From positions 62,001-126,000 of the forward strand of contig CAHJWG010000011.1 of NCBI GenBank assembly GCA_903642215.1: 64,000 nucleotides of DNA. Reading direction: 5' to 3'. Made by a program: the position numbers and the translations under genes. The stretch's first letter is position 1. The number at the start of each line of letters is the position of its first letter. Under the pieces are notes generated by a model. That model was not told where the DNA came from. It did no database searches and saw only the letters and a program-made list of their open reading frames with translations. Origin of the DNA: Sphingobacteriaceae bacterium. Its GTDB lineage: Bacteria; Bacteroidota; Bacteroidia; Sphingobacteriales; Sphingobacteriaceae. Shown here in pieces: positions 45,417-54,080 of this stretch.

Positions 45417-46453
45417 ACCTGCCAAAAGTTGCCGTTGTGATCCTGAACTGGAACGGTATAAAATTTTTACAAACGTATTTGCCTTCTGTTGTTGCCTCCA
45501 TCTACCCGAATCTGGAAATTGTGCTGGGCGATAATGGTTCTGCGGATGATTCGGTTGCGTTTGTAAAAGAAAATTATCCGCAGGTAAAAATTTTGCTGAA
45601 TGACCAAAATTACGGTTTTACCGGCGGCTACAACAAGATTTTAAACCGGGTGCAGGCTGATTATTTTATCCTGCTGAACTCTGATGTAGAAGTGGTTCCA
45701 AATTGGATTGCGCCGGTAATCAGCTTGATGGAAAGCGACGAACTGATTGCTGCTGCGGCACCCAAAATTTTATCCTGGCAGGAAAAAAACAGATTTGAAC
45801 ACGCCGGGGCCGCCGGTGGTTTTATTGATACGTTTGGTTATCCTTTTTGCCGCGGGCGGATTTTTTACGAAGTAGAAGAAGACCACGGCCAATACGATCA
45901 AACAATTGAAGTGCTTTGGGCTTCGGGTGCTGCTTTGTTTATCAAACAAAAATACTGGGAACTTTCCGGCGGTTTCGACGAACGCTTTTTTGCGCATATG
46001 GAAGAAATCGACTTGTGCTGGCGCTTAAAAAATATGGGTTTAAAGGTGATGTATTGCGCAGAATCTACCGTTTATCATCTGGGCGGCGGCACGCTGGATG
46101 TTGAAAATCCCTTTAAAACTTTCCTCAACTTCCGTAATAATTTACTACTGCTGCAAAAAAATCTGTGGCTGCGCAAAAGTATTTTTATTATTCCGATGCG
46201 CTTTCTGCTTGATTTTGTAACGATCATCCGCTTTATAAGCGAAGGCAAACGTAAAGATGCGGCAGCGATTAGTAAAGCACACCGAAACTTTATCCGGCAT
46301 ATTTTTAAAAATACCGGGCAGCGGCAAAAAGTACGCAGCGAACGCCACGCGGATTATAACCTGCAATCAACGGCTGGTTTTTACCGGGGCAGCGTTGTTT
46401 ATGCTTTCTTTGTGAAGAAAATCCATCACTTTTCGCAATTAAAAGGCTTGTAA
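45413..46453 (+). CDS. family 2 glycosyltransferase
   Basis: 346 residues. GT-A fold: VAVVILNWNGIKFLQTYL, LGDNGSADDSV, FILLNSDVEV (DxD-equivalent), then the acceptor-site acid in GFDERFFAHMEEIDLCWRLK. A C-terminal amphipathic or membrane stretch lies near 265-285. The rhamnosyltransferase/WcaA-like branch fits polysaccharide building. Operon with the acyltransferase. Confidence 0.93.
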   Translation: MNLPKVAVVILNWNGIKFLQTYLPSVVASIYPNLEIVLGDNGSADDSVAFVKENYPQVKILLNDQNYGFTGGYNKILNRVQADYFILLNSDVEVVPNWIAPVISLMESDELIAAAAPKILSWQEKNRFEHAGAAGGFIDTFGYPFCRGRIFYEVEEDHGQYDQTIEVLWASGAALFIKQKYWELSGGFDERFFAHMEEIDLCWRLKNMGLKVMYCAESTVYHLGGGTLDVENPFKTFLNFRNNLLLLQKNLWLRKSIFIIPMRFLLDFVTIIRFISEGKRKDAAAISKAHRNFIRHIFKNTGQRQKVRSERHADYNLQSTAGFYRGSVVYAFFVKKIHHFSQLKGL

Positions 46454-46494
46454 AAAGAGTATCTTAGTTTCCAAACCTCATACTTCTTTTATCG

Positions 46495-47079
46495 ATGAAA
46501 AAACTCCTGCTCCTACTCCTGATCTTAATTTCTGCGGAAGTAAAAGCGCAGGACAGTCTTTCTAATTTCAACCAGAAACGAAACCACATTAACACAACCG
46601 GAATGAAAGTTTTAGGTGGCTGGGCAATTGCAAATATTGCGGTTGGCAGTATCGGTTTTTATCGTACAAAAGGCGTAACGAAATATTTTAACCAGATGAA
46701 TATTTTCTGGAACGTAGTGAATTTAGGTTTTGCAGCCACCGGTTTTTATGGTGCAAAAGAAGCATCCGATAAACCTTTAACTTTAGCACAAAGCATCCGG
46801 GAACAACATAAAATTGAACAGATTTTGCTGTTTAATGCCGGCTTGGATGTTGCTTACGTTATCGGCGGCTTGTATCTGGGTGAGCGCGGAATTAACAAAA
46901 ATTCGGATCGATTGCGCGGTTATGGTAACTCCGTTATTTTGCAGGGTGCATTTTTATTGCTGTTCGACGGGACAATGTTCGCCATCCAAAATCATTATGG
47001 TAAAACTGCTGATCGTTTCCTGAATAAAGTGCAGATCGGTTTCAACGGAAAACAAATCGGCTTGCTTTATCCGCTTTAA
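46495..47079 (+). CDS. membrane protein (DUF6992-like)
   Basis: 194 residues. Signal peptide (KKLLLLLLILISAEVKA) and about four hydrophobic segments (WAIANIAVGSIGFY, IFWNVVNLGFAATGFYG, AGLDVAYVIGGLYLG, VILQGAFLLLFDGTMFAI). I associate it with DUF6992; function unknown. The ATG follows an exact dispersed motif (46481-46493) by one base, so the motif serves as the 5' untranslated region. Confidence 0.85.
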   Translation: MKKLLLLLLILISAEVKAQDSLSNFNQKRNHINTTGMKVLGGWAIANIAVGSIGFYRTKGVTKYFNQMNIFWNVVNLGFAATGFYGAKEASDKPLTLAQSIREQHKIEQILLFNAGLDVAYVIGGLYLGERGINKNSDRLRGYGNSVILQGAFLLLFDGTMFAIQNHYGKTADRFLNKVQIGFNGKQIGLLYPL

Positions 47080-47099
47080 ATTCATCAACACAAAACATA

Positions 47100-47684
47100 T
47101 CAGCGTTGCATCAATCTGGCTACGTATTTGCCAATTACATCAAATTCTAAATTTACAACAGAACCTTTTTTTACCTGCTGCAAATTGGTATGTTCGTAAG
47201 TGTATGGAATAATGGCGACAGAAAACGTGTTTAAAACCGAATTTACAACCGTTAAACTTACACCGTTTATACTGATCGAACCTTTTTTTACAGTAACATT
47301 TCCCTGCGTTGGGTCATATTCAAACGTGTATTCCCAACTGCCTTCCAACTCGCGATAAGCGGTACAAACTGCAGTCTGGTCAACATGGCCTTGCACAATA
47401 TGCCCGTCCAGCCGGTCGTTCATCCGCATACAACGTTCCAGGTTTACCAAATCGCCGATTTTTAAATTGCCGAGATTGGTTTTGTTCAGCGTTTCTTCAA
47501 TAGCCGTAACGGTGTGTAAACCATCGGCAATGGCCACAACAGTTAAACAGATGCCGTTGTGAGAAATAGACTGGTCAATCTTTAATTCGTGCGCCAAGTT
47601 GGAACCTATTGTTAAATGAAGATTGCCCTGATCAGCAAATAAATCAGTTACGGTTCCTAAAGTTTCTATGATTCCGGTAAACAT
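47100..47684 (-). CDS. ribE: riboflavin synthase, alpha subunit
   Basis: 194 residues making riboflavin from two lumazine molecules. Two lumazine-binding repeats: MFTGIIETLG with SHNGICLTVV (1-97) and HVDQTAVCTAYREL with SINGVSLTVV (98-194). The length is normal. It has its own TACTTTTG promoter; no FMN riboswitch is visible. Confidence 0.97.
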   Translation of the reverse strand: MFTGIIETLGTVTDLFADQGNLHLTIGSNLAHELKIDQSISHNGICLTVVAIADGLHTVTAIEETLNKTNLGNLKIGDLVNLERCMRMNDRLDGHIVQGHVDQTAVCTAYRELEGSWEYTFEYDPTQGNVTVKKGSISINGVSLTVVNSVLNTFSVAIIPYTYEHTNLQQVKKGSVVNLEFDVIGKYVARLMQR

Positions 47685-47735
47685 TTATGAAGATGATATT
47701 AATAAGTAAGCCTGGAAGGATCAGGTTTTAAAATG

Positions 47736-47743
47736 CAAAAGTA
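47736..47743 (-). promoter_or_regulatory. ribE promoter -7 element
   Basis: On the minus strand TACTTTTG, matching TAnnTTTG, about 52 bases before the ribE ATG. Confidence 0.5.
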
Positions 47744-47909
47744 AAACAATAACACAGTTTTAGCAGGTTAAAAAGAGTATTGCCGCTGCTATTTTATGGA
47801 AATTATAAATTATTTTACAGTAAAAAAATCTTTAAAAACTATATATTTATTTTTTAATTCTGTATAAAGACCTCAAGACAGTTTTTCTTTTTATCAAAAA
47901 TCTACTTAC

Positions 47910-48179
47910 ATGGAAACCATAAAACAGACTTTTATAGGAGTCAAACTGGTAAATATAAATGCTTCTACTTTTGCTAAATATGGTGTACCGATTACATTAC
48001 ACGTACAAAATTCTCACCTGTTTTTACTGTTTGAAAATGACGATGACCATAAAAATTATGTCAAAAGATTAGAAAACATAAAAATTGATCTTTTAAACTG
48101 TGGCTTGGATCAAACCAATCCTACTATTCAGGAAACAATCAATTTTATTAATCTGATTATTTTAAAGTTGTCTTTTTAA
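47910..48179 (+). CDS. hypothetical protein, 89 residues
   Basis: A soluble AT-rich small protein I do not recognise. It begins with a beta-rich part (IKQTFIGVKLVNINASTFAK) and ends with helices (ETINFINLIILKLSF). No signal or motif. Coding is supported only by length and a purine-rich upstream region. Stand-alone. Confidence 0.5.
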   Translation: METIKQTFIGVKLVNINASTFAKYGVPITLHVQNSHLFLLFENDDDHKNYVKRLENIKIDLLNCGLDQTNPTIQETINFINLIILKLSF

Positions 48180-48405
48180 TAAAATTGATTACACAAACAT
48201 CAATTTATTAACAGTATAACAATTTTTTTACATACTCGTTTTGGCTTTGATTTTGCTCCAAACAAAACAGGTTTTATTGAAAATTAATTTTGCTTTTATA
48301 CAATAAAAAATATCTCCTTAAAAGCATTTTAAATTTAATTAAAATATAATACTTTTAGACTTTCTGCTTAACCAAACAGAAAAAACTATCTAAAAACCTA
48401 CTAAA

Positions 48406-48585
48406 ATGAGAAAGCGAAATCTGTTAAAACTGTTGTTATTTGTTGGCCTGGTATTGATAATCTGCTCTGTTGCGGCCAGCCATTTTGTTAAAATTTCAGA
48501 ACCCGTTAATAGAATTTTAAAAGGTACGGGCGTTACTTTTATTGTTGCTTATTTTTTAAAAGCCAGTTTAATTAAAACAGTTTAA
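48406..48585 (+). CDS. small two-helix membrane protein, 59 residues
   Basis: A short frame, ATG to TAA, with two hydrophobic helices: about 7-25 (LKLLLFVGLVLIICSVAAS) and about 40-55 (GTGVTFIVAYFLKASL). The basic N-terminus (MRKRN) suggests it faces the cytoplasm. A strong terminator follows 10 bases later, which supports a transcribed gene. Function unknown. Confidence 0.7.
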   Translation: MRKRNLLKLLLFVGLVLIICSVAASHFVKISEPVNRILKGTGVTFIVAYFLKASLIKTV

Positions 48586-48591
48586 ATTAAA

Positions 48592-48634
48592 ACAAGAAAC
48601 CCCCGATGACGATCATCGGGGCTTTCTTGTTTTT
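48592..48634 (+). terminator. strong terminator after the small membrane protein gene
   Basis: ACAAGAAACCCCCGATGA pairs with TCATCGGGGCTTTCTTGT; T-run follows. It may also serve the minus-strand gene at 48645. Confidence 0.88.
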
Positions 48635-48644
48635 AATAAAAAGG

Positions 48645-48773
48645 TTACTTCTTTTTCGGAACAACTTCTGCCTTTGATACAGATTTTTTACCAGACTGAT
48701 AATCCGAGGGTGCTTTTTTACTTTCTGTACTCGGTGCTTTTTTTGTGTCTTTACTTCCTTTGTCCTTACTCAT
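48645..48773 (-). CDS. small lysine-rich protein, 42 residues
   Basis: An intact frame beginning MSKDKGSKDTKKAPSTESKK and ending VVPKKK, very rich in Lys and Ser, intrinsically disordered. Similar Lys/Ser-rich small proteins are conserved in Sphingobacteriales. It may bind nucleic acid, though this is inference. It lies between a terminator and the ligD gene. Confidence 0.6.
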   Translation of the reverse strand: MSKDKGSKDTKKAPSTESKKAPSDYQSGKKSVSKAEVVPKKK

Positions 48774-48976
48774 GGTTTTTTAATTTAATGTTGATTTCCT
48801 GCTTAGTTTAAAAACGATTACAAGCCGCATTACTGTAAAGCGTTTTATTAAAGGTAAGTATTAAAAGTTGATCTTTTCAACAAAAAATTTACGGTATAAA
48901 AATTTTTTATTGCTTTTTATGCAACAATTCGATAGTGTTTTTTTGAGTTTGCGATACTTCTTTTAGCAGGCAATTT

Positions 48977-51454
48977 TTAAGGTTTAGCCTTGCTCAGTTT
49001 TAACGCTTTTAACAAATCCGGCTTTGTTTTTCTAATTTCTTTCCAGGGGTCTTCTCGCTGCTGCAACAATTGCGGAACATTTTTTAAGTTGAAGTTTTTG
49101 AGCTGCAAATCAGCATTTACCTCTTCCCAAAAAAGCGGCATCGAAACCGTTGCGCCAAGTTTTGGCCTCACAGAATACGGTGCCGCAACGGTTTGTCCGC
49201 GCCGGTTTTGCAGATAATCTAAGTAAATCAAACCTTTGCGTTTATCGGTGCTGCGCTCCAAACTGGTAATTTCCGGTTGTTCCTGATGGACAAGCTTAGC
49301 CACGTAATTGGCAAATTTCTTTACAAAATCATAATCATATTCCGCACCGAGATAAATGTAAATATGCATTCCGCGCGAACCGGAAGTTTTTACAAATGAT
49401 GGAATTTTCATCCGGTCATAAACCGTTTTCACGCTTAACGCTACTGTTTTTATCATACTAAAATCATTGCCGTCCGGATCAAGATCGATCACCATAAATT
49501 CCGGTTTATCCGGCGTTTGATAATTGCTGAGCCAGGGATTTATTTCGATGCAACCCAGATTCACCATATACAACAACGATTCGCGATCGTTGCAAAGCAG
49601 ATAATCAATTTCCTTATCCGTACTTTCCGAATGTATGGAAGCCGTTTTCAGCCATTTCGGTATTTCATCCACGTTCACATCTTTCTGGAAAAATCCGGGC
49701 TGATCAAAACCATTCGGCTGCCGGTTTAACGACAACGGCTTATCCTTGATAAATGACAACAGATAATCAGAAACCTGCGCATAATAATTCAGCAAATCGC
49801 CTTTGGTAATGCCTTCGTTTTTCCAGTAAAGCTTATCCAGATTGCTCAGTTTCACATTTTTATCCGGTAAAAACAGTATCGGCTTTTTCGCTTTTTCTGC
49901 GGAGGGTTTTTCTATCGGATTCACTTCCCGCGTAACTTCCTCCGCAGATTTATCGATGCGCAAACCTTTATAAACCGCATGGCGCAGGTTGTAATCAGCT
50001 GTCCACTCGGCAAAATTGACTTCACAAACCAGTTCCGGCTTTATCCAGGTTATGTTTCTTTGCTGATGAATGACAATGGATCTTGCAAAAGGTTTTTCGC
50101 CAGCCAAACCTTGCATTTGCTCATACAACTCCTTCAAAGTCTGACTGTCAAAACCTGTTCCGCAATTACCGATGTATTTTAATTTGCCATCTTCATACAA
50201 ACCCAAAACCAGCGCACCAAAATATTTACGTGCGCCGGCCGGTTTGGTATAACCGCAAATAATCGCTTCCGTGCTGTTTTGCTGTTTAAATTTTAGCCAC
50301 GACTCGCTCCTTTTACCGATATAATATTCACTGTCAGCTTTCTTCGCAATCACGCCTTCCCAGCCTTTTTTCTTTGCCTGTTCAAAAAGTTCTTTTCCGT
50401 TTTCAACCACATGTTCGTGGTAAATTATTTTGTCCGAATGCTGTTTTTGCAATAGTTTTTTCAGGATTTCTTTCCGTTGGATCAGCGGCATTCCCAACAA
50501 ATCGTGCCCGTTCAAATACAACAGATCGAAAATGTAATACTTTAAAATATGATCCTCATCACCCGAACCAAAGTTTTGCAACGATTGAAAAGCTTCCTTT
50601 CCTTCCGCGTTTTCAACTATAATTTCTCCGTCTAAAACCGCATTATCTGCAATTTCCTCTAACGCTTTGGCAATCGCCGGATAGTTTTCGGTATAATCCA
50701 AACCTTTCCTGGTAATCAGTTTTACCGTTTTTCCGGTGGTTGAAATAATACGGTAACCATCCAGTTTACGTTCAAAAACATAATTTTTATCGTTAAAAAC
50801 AGCATCAGCAGGTTCGGCCAGCATCGGACTGTATGGAAATATTTCTGCTTTCGGTTCAGTTTCTTTTTCTGCGGAGGATTTTACCGGTTCTGTTTTTTGC
50901 TGCGGATGTTTTGCTTCCGCAGAAACCAATTCCTCAATATCAAACTTTTCATCCACCGCAAAATTATCTCGATGTTTGATTAAAAGCCAGGCATTTTGTT
51001 CGTCATTTTTAATCTTGACCAGCGCAAATTCACCCTGCAACTTCTCGCCGTTCAGCCTGAATTTCAAGTTGCCGCTTTGCAAACCTTTATGCAATTCATC
51101 TACATCATTTTTCCGGTCGGAAGATAAAGATTGATAGGTTCCTTCATCAAAAATAGTAACCGTACCCGCGCCGTAATTTCCTTTCGGGATTTCACCTTCA
51201 AACGTGCGGTAATCATACGGATGATCTTCCACCATCATCGCCAGCCGCTTGTCTTTCGGGTTCAGCGACGGCCCTTTCGGTACGGCCCAGCTTTTTAAAA
51301 CGCCATCCAGCTCCAACCTAAAATCATAATGCAAATGCGAAGCCTGATGCCGCTGCACCACAAAACGCATACTGTTTTTATCGGTGTTTTTTCCGGCTTG
51401 CGGCTCCGGCGTTTGCTCAAATTTGCGTTTGCTGTTATATTTTTCTAACGACAT
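48977..51454 (-). CDS. ligD: DNA ligase D
   Basis: 825 residues, the multi-domain enzyme of bacterial non-homologous end joining. Order seen: 3'-phosphoesterase about 30-190 (FVVQRHQASHLHYDFRLELDG, WAVPKGPSL, GEIPKGNYGAG), ATP-dependent ligase about 205-510 with the nucleotidyl lysine in FERKLDGYRI, and C-terminal primase/polymerase about 530-815 (LYWKNEGITKGDLLNYY, IEINPWLS, VIDLDPDG metal aspartates, TSGSRGMHIY). The PE-LIG-POL order is the Bacteroidetes type. It starts 12 bases after ku. Confidence 0.97.
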   Translation of the reverse strand: MSLEKYNSKRKFEQTPEPQAGKNTDKNSMRFVVQRHQASHLHYDFRLELDGVLKSWAVPKGPSLNPKDKRLAMMVEDHPYDYRTFEGEIPKGNYGAGTVTIFDEGTYQSLSSDRKNDVDELHKGLQSGNLKFRLNGEKLQGEFALVKIKNDEQNAWLLIKHRDNFAVDEKFDIEELVSAEAKHPQQKTEPVKSSAEKETEPKAEIFPYSPMLAEPADAVFNDKNYVFERKLDGYRIISTTGKTVKLITRKGLDYTENYPAIAKALEEIADNAVLDGEIIVENAEGKEAFQSLQNFGSGDEDHILKYYIFDLLYLNGHDLLGMPLIQRKEILKKLLQKQHSDKIIYHEHVVENGKELFEQAKKKGWEGVIAKKADSEYYIGKRSESWLKFKQQNSTEAIICGYTKPAGARKYFGALVLGLYEDGKLKYIGNCGTGFDSQTLKELYEQMQGLAGEKPFARSIVIHQQRNITWIKPELVCEVNFAEWTADYNLRHAVYKGLRIDKSAEEVTREVNPIEKPSAEKAKKPILFLPDKNVKLSNLDKLYWKNEGITKGDLLNYYAQVSDYLLSFIKDKPLSLNRQPNGFDQPGFFQKDVNVDEIPKWLKTASIHSESTDKEIDYLLCNDRESLLYMVNLGCIEINPWLSNYQTPDKPEFMVIDLDPDGNDFSMIKTVALSVKTVYDRMKIPSFVKTSGSRGMHIYIYLGAEYDYDFVKKFANYVAKLVHQEQPEITSLERSTDKRKGLIYLDYLQNRRGQTVAAPYSVRPKLGATVSMPLFWEEVNADLQLKNFNLKNVPQLLQQREDPWKEIRKTKPDLLKALKLSKAKP

Positions 51455-51465
51455 AGATGCTGTTT

Positions 51466-52233
51466 TTAGGCACCTTTTTTATTCAAACTTTCCATCAGCT
51501 GCTCGTATAAATCATCACTTTTTGGTTTCGGCGGAGTCATTTTTTTAATCGTTGTCCGCTTGCCTTTTGCCTTAGCTTTAATAATCTTCAACAGATCATC
51601 CGTGTAAGTATCCTTGTATTCCTCAATATCAAAATCGGTTGTGTATTGCTTGATCAAAGCCATCGCCACATCCATTTCTTTTTTATTAATGTTAATATCG
51701 TGATCCACATCTACATCGCTGCTATCCCGAATTTCCTGCGCAAACCGGATTCGGGAAATCACAATCACTTCATTTTGTGCATAAATCACACATAAATGTT
51801 CTTTTTGGCGCAGCACAAACTGACCCAAACCGGCCATCTTGGATTTTTTCAACGCTTCCAGCAGCAGCATGTAAGCTTTTTGTCCGGCTTTGCCCGGCTC
51901 CGCATAATACGAAGTTTCAAAAAGCATCGGGTTAATGTCGGCCACTTTCACAAAGTTTTCAATATCGATACTTTTGCTTTTCTCCGGTGCCGCATCAGCA
52001 AAATCCTGATCGTCCAGAATCACATATTCATCATTCAGCTTGTAACCTTTTACAATCTTTTCGTAAGGCACTTCCTCCTTGGTTTTCTCGTTTACGCGCA
52101 TAAAATGAATCCGGGCATGATCGCGGCCATCCAGCATATCCAAATCCAGCGCGCTATCCTGTGTGGCCGAATACAATTTAATGGGGATACTTACCAGCCC
52201 GAAGGAAATTGTACCATTCCAGATTGATCTCAT
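51466..52233 (-). CDS. ku: non-homologous end joining protein Ku
   Basis: 255 residues. The bacterial minimal Ku core: MRSIWNGTISFGLVSIPIKL start, RINEKTKEEVPYEKIVKGYKL-like bridge region, a C-terminal basic tail (KAKGKRTTIKKMTPPK). A homodimeric ring that loads on broken ends and recruits LigD. It forms an operon with ligD. Confidence 0.97.
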   Translation of the reverse strand: MRSIWNGTISFGLVSIPIKLYSATQDSALDLDMLDGRDHARIHFMRVNEKTKEEVPYEKIVKGYKLNDEYVILDDQDFADAAPEKSKSIDIENFVKVADINPMLFETSYYAEPGKAGQKAYMLLLEALKKSKMAGLGQFVLRQKEHLCVIYAQNEVIVISRIRFAQEIRDSSDVDVDHDININKKEMDVAMALIKQYTTDFDIEEYKDTYTDDLLKIIKAKAKGKRTTIKKMTPPKPKSDDLYEQLMESLNKKGA

Positions 52234-52353
52234 TTTGATGTAGGTTAAGGTGAAATAACAACAAGTATGATCAGTGTTTAATTGTTTATAACAGCAAAAA
52301 ATTATGCTTCTATATATTTATTTTTCTTTACTTTTATAATATAAAAAGTGAAT

Positions 52354-52500
52354 ATGAGTGTTAAAAAAATTATTATATCGCCCAACAATATAAAGGCTAT
52401 TCATTTTTTTGAGGAATTAGATCGTAAAAAAACTGAGCTAAATAAAAAAATATATGCCAAATTAGACAAGATTATTTCAGCTAAAAATGCTGTTAAATAA
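52354..52500 (+). CDS. 48-residue protein paired with a DUF6169 gene
   Basis: An AT-rich frame opening MSVKKIIISPNNIKAIHFFE and ending in a helical KLDKIISAKNAVK. Its TAA is followed at once by the TTG start of the next gene, so it is the leader gene of a coupled pair. There is no recognisable domain. It has the size and place of an antitoxin or small partner. Confidence 0.6.
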   Translation: MSVKKIIISPNNIKAIHFFEELDRKKTELNKKIYAKLDKIISAKNAVK

Positions 52501-53034
52501 TTGACTTCCAACTATTATTCCTTCATCAAAGAAGAAGACAATGATGTAGAATACACTTTTTATAGTGAGATAAATGATATTATTTATAACGTTACCTTTA
52601 GTATAGATGACTATTCTTTATATCTGAACGATTTCCCCACACTTTTACAAAACAGTTATTCATTTGGATTCAGATCAAAAAAGTTCTCTCAAAAAAACAC
52701 AAAAAAAGACAATTTAATTTTTCCTACTATCTATAAAATAATTAATGATTTTATGGATTATGCAGGCAAACAAACAGTTTTATTATATCATTGCGATGTA
52801 GCAGATGATAAGCAAACTTATAGAAATAAGTTGTTTAACAATTGGGGAAAATTGGTAAATGGTACAAACTTGTACAAACACTCAGTAGAAACTGAAATCC
52901 AAAAGACGGAGCAATCATCCAAGATTAATTATTACTTTGGATTTATAACATTTTTAGATAATCCCAATATTGACAAAGTGAAACAGGAATTCGAATCTTT
53001 TACTTTTTACATTATCCAACCAAAAGAAGGTTAA
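52501..53034 (+). CDS. DUF6169 family protein
   Basis: 177 residues, starting at a TTG with no intergenic gap. The first segment TSNYYSFIKEEDNDVEYTFY and LLYHCDVADDKQTYRNKLFNNW fit the Bacteroidetes family I know as DUF6169. YFGFITFLDNPNIDKVKQEFESF ends it. AT-rich, cytoplasmic, function unknown. With the preceding 48-residue gene it forms a two-gene module unlike its GC-richer neighbours, suggesting transfer. Confidence 0.75.
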   Translation: MTSNYYSFIKEEDNDVEYTFYSEINDIIYNVTFSIDDYSLYLNDFPTLLQNSYSFGFRSKKFSQKNTKKDNLIFPTIYKIINDFMDYAGKQTVLLYHCDVADDKQTYRNKLFNNWGKLVNGTNLYKHSVETEIQKTEQSSKINYYFGFITFLDNPNIDKVKQEFESFTFYIIQPKEG

Positions 53035-53062
53035 CTTTCCATGCTTCTTTTATCAAACTAAA

Positions 53063-53932
53063 ATGAAGAATATATTATCTATATTAATTATTTGTATCGG
53101 AGTAAACTTTTTATTTTCCTGTAAAAATCATTCAAAATCTAATAAAACCGAAATTCAAAACCAAAACGTTAAAATAGATTATACAGATGATGGTAACGGA
53201 GATACAACTTTACTATTTGTACATGGCTGGTGTATTGATAAAACGTATTGGTCTGATCAGAAAGCTTTTTTTGACAAGAAATATCGTGTGATAACAATGG
53301 ATTTACCAGGCTTTGGTAAATCCGGAAAAAATAGAACAACCTGGAATACAGCAGTTTTTGGTAGAGACGTAGATTCGGTAATTACCCAACTTCATTTAAA
53401 AAATGTTATTTTAATCGGGCATTCAATGGCCGGAGATATTATTGTACAAGCTGCGATTAACAATCCAAAACAAGTGATTGGTTTAATTGGAGTTGATAAT
53501 TTTAAAAATGTTGGTATCGGAAACACTCCAAGTAAACAAGATACTTTGATGTATAATCAATATATTGATTCGCTTAAACGTCATTTTAAAGCATTAGCTT
53601 TTGAATACTTTAACCATGATTTGTTTTACAAAACAACTGATAGTTCTATCCGGAAAAGGGTTTTAAATGATGTTGCCCATGCTGACCCAACGATTGCAGC
53701 AACTTGTATGGAACTAAATAATTTTAATGAAGCTTCAAAATTAATTCAATCTAAAAAGAAATTATGTTTGATTAACAGTGATGTTAAGCCAACTAATACT
53801 TCCGGTTTAAAAGCTAAAAAAATACCTTTCCAAGTTTGGTATATTCATGCTACCGGACATTTCCCAATGATTGAAAAACCGAAAGAATTTAATCAATTAT
53901 TGCAGAAGGCAATCTGTAATGTTAAAATTTGA
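53063..53932 (+). CDS. alpha/beta hydrolase, lipoprotein
   Basis: 289 residues. Lipobox at LIICIGVNFLFSC (Cys near 20). Hydrolase fold: VHGWCIDKTYW oxyanion region, nucleophile elbow GHSMAG near 128, acid in the LINSDVKP region and His in HATGHFPM near 272. It is an esterase-like enzyme on the envelope; substrate unknown. The gene is AT-rich. Its start is 8 bases after an exact dispersed motif. Confidence 0.9.
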   Translation: MKNILSILIICIGVNFLFSCKNHSKSNKTEIQNQNVKIDYTDDGNGDTTLLFVHGWCIDKTYWSDQKAFFDKKYRVITMDLPGFGKSGKNRTTWNTAVFGRDVDSVITQLHLKNVILIGHSMAGDIIVQAAINNPKQVIGLIGVDNFKNVGIGNTPSKQDTLMYNQYIDSLKRHFKALAFEYFNHDLFYKTTDSSIRKRVLNDVAHADPTIAATCMELNNFNEASKLIQSKKKLCLINSDVKPTNTSGLKAKKIPFQVWYIHATGHFPMIEKPKEFNQLLQKAICNVKI

Positions 53933-54080
53933 TTCTGCTGCTTTTATCAACTAAAGTTTACTTTTAATCTTCCCTAAACTTCCTGCCTGCCAGCTTAAAA
54001 ACTAAACAACTATCTTCCGGAAAACATTCTACCGGCATTTGCGTTCAAAGCGGAAGATAAATCAGCTAATTATCATTTAG

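Noticed and set aside
47685..47909. FMN riboswitch upstream of ribE
   Set aside because: None of the conserved RFN-element blocks are seen, and the leader from the likely promoter is only about 45 bases.
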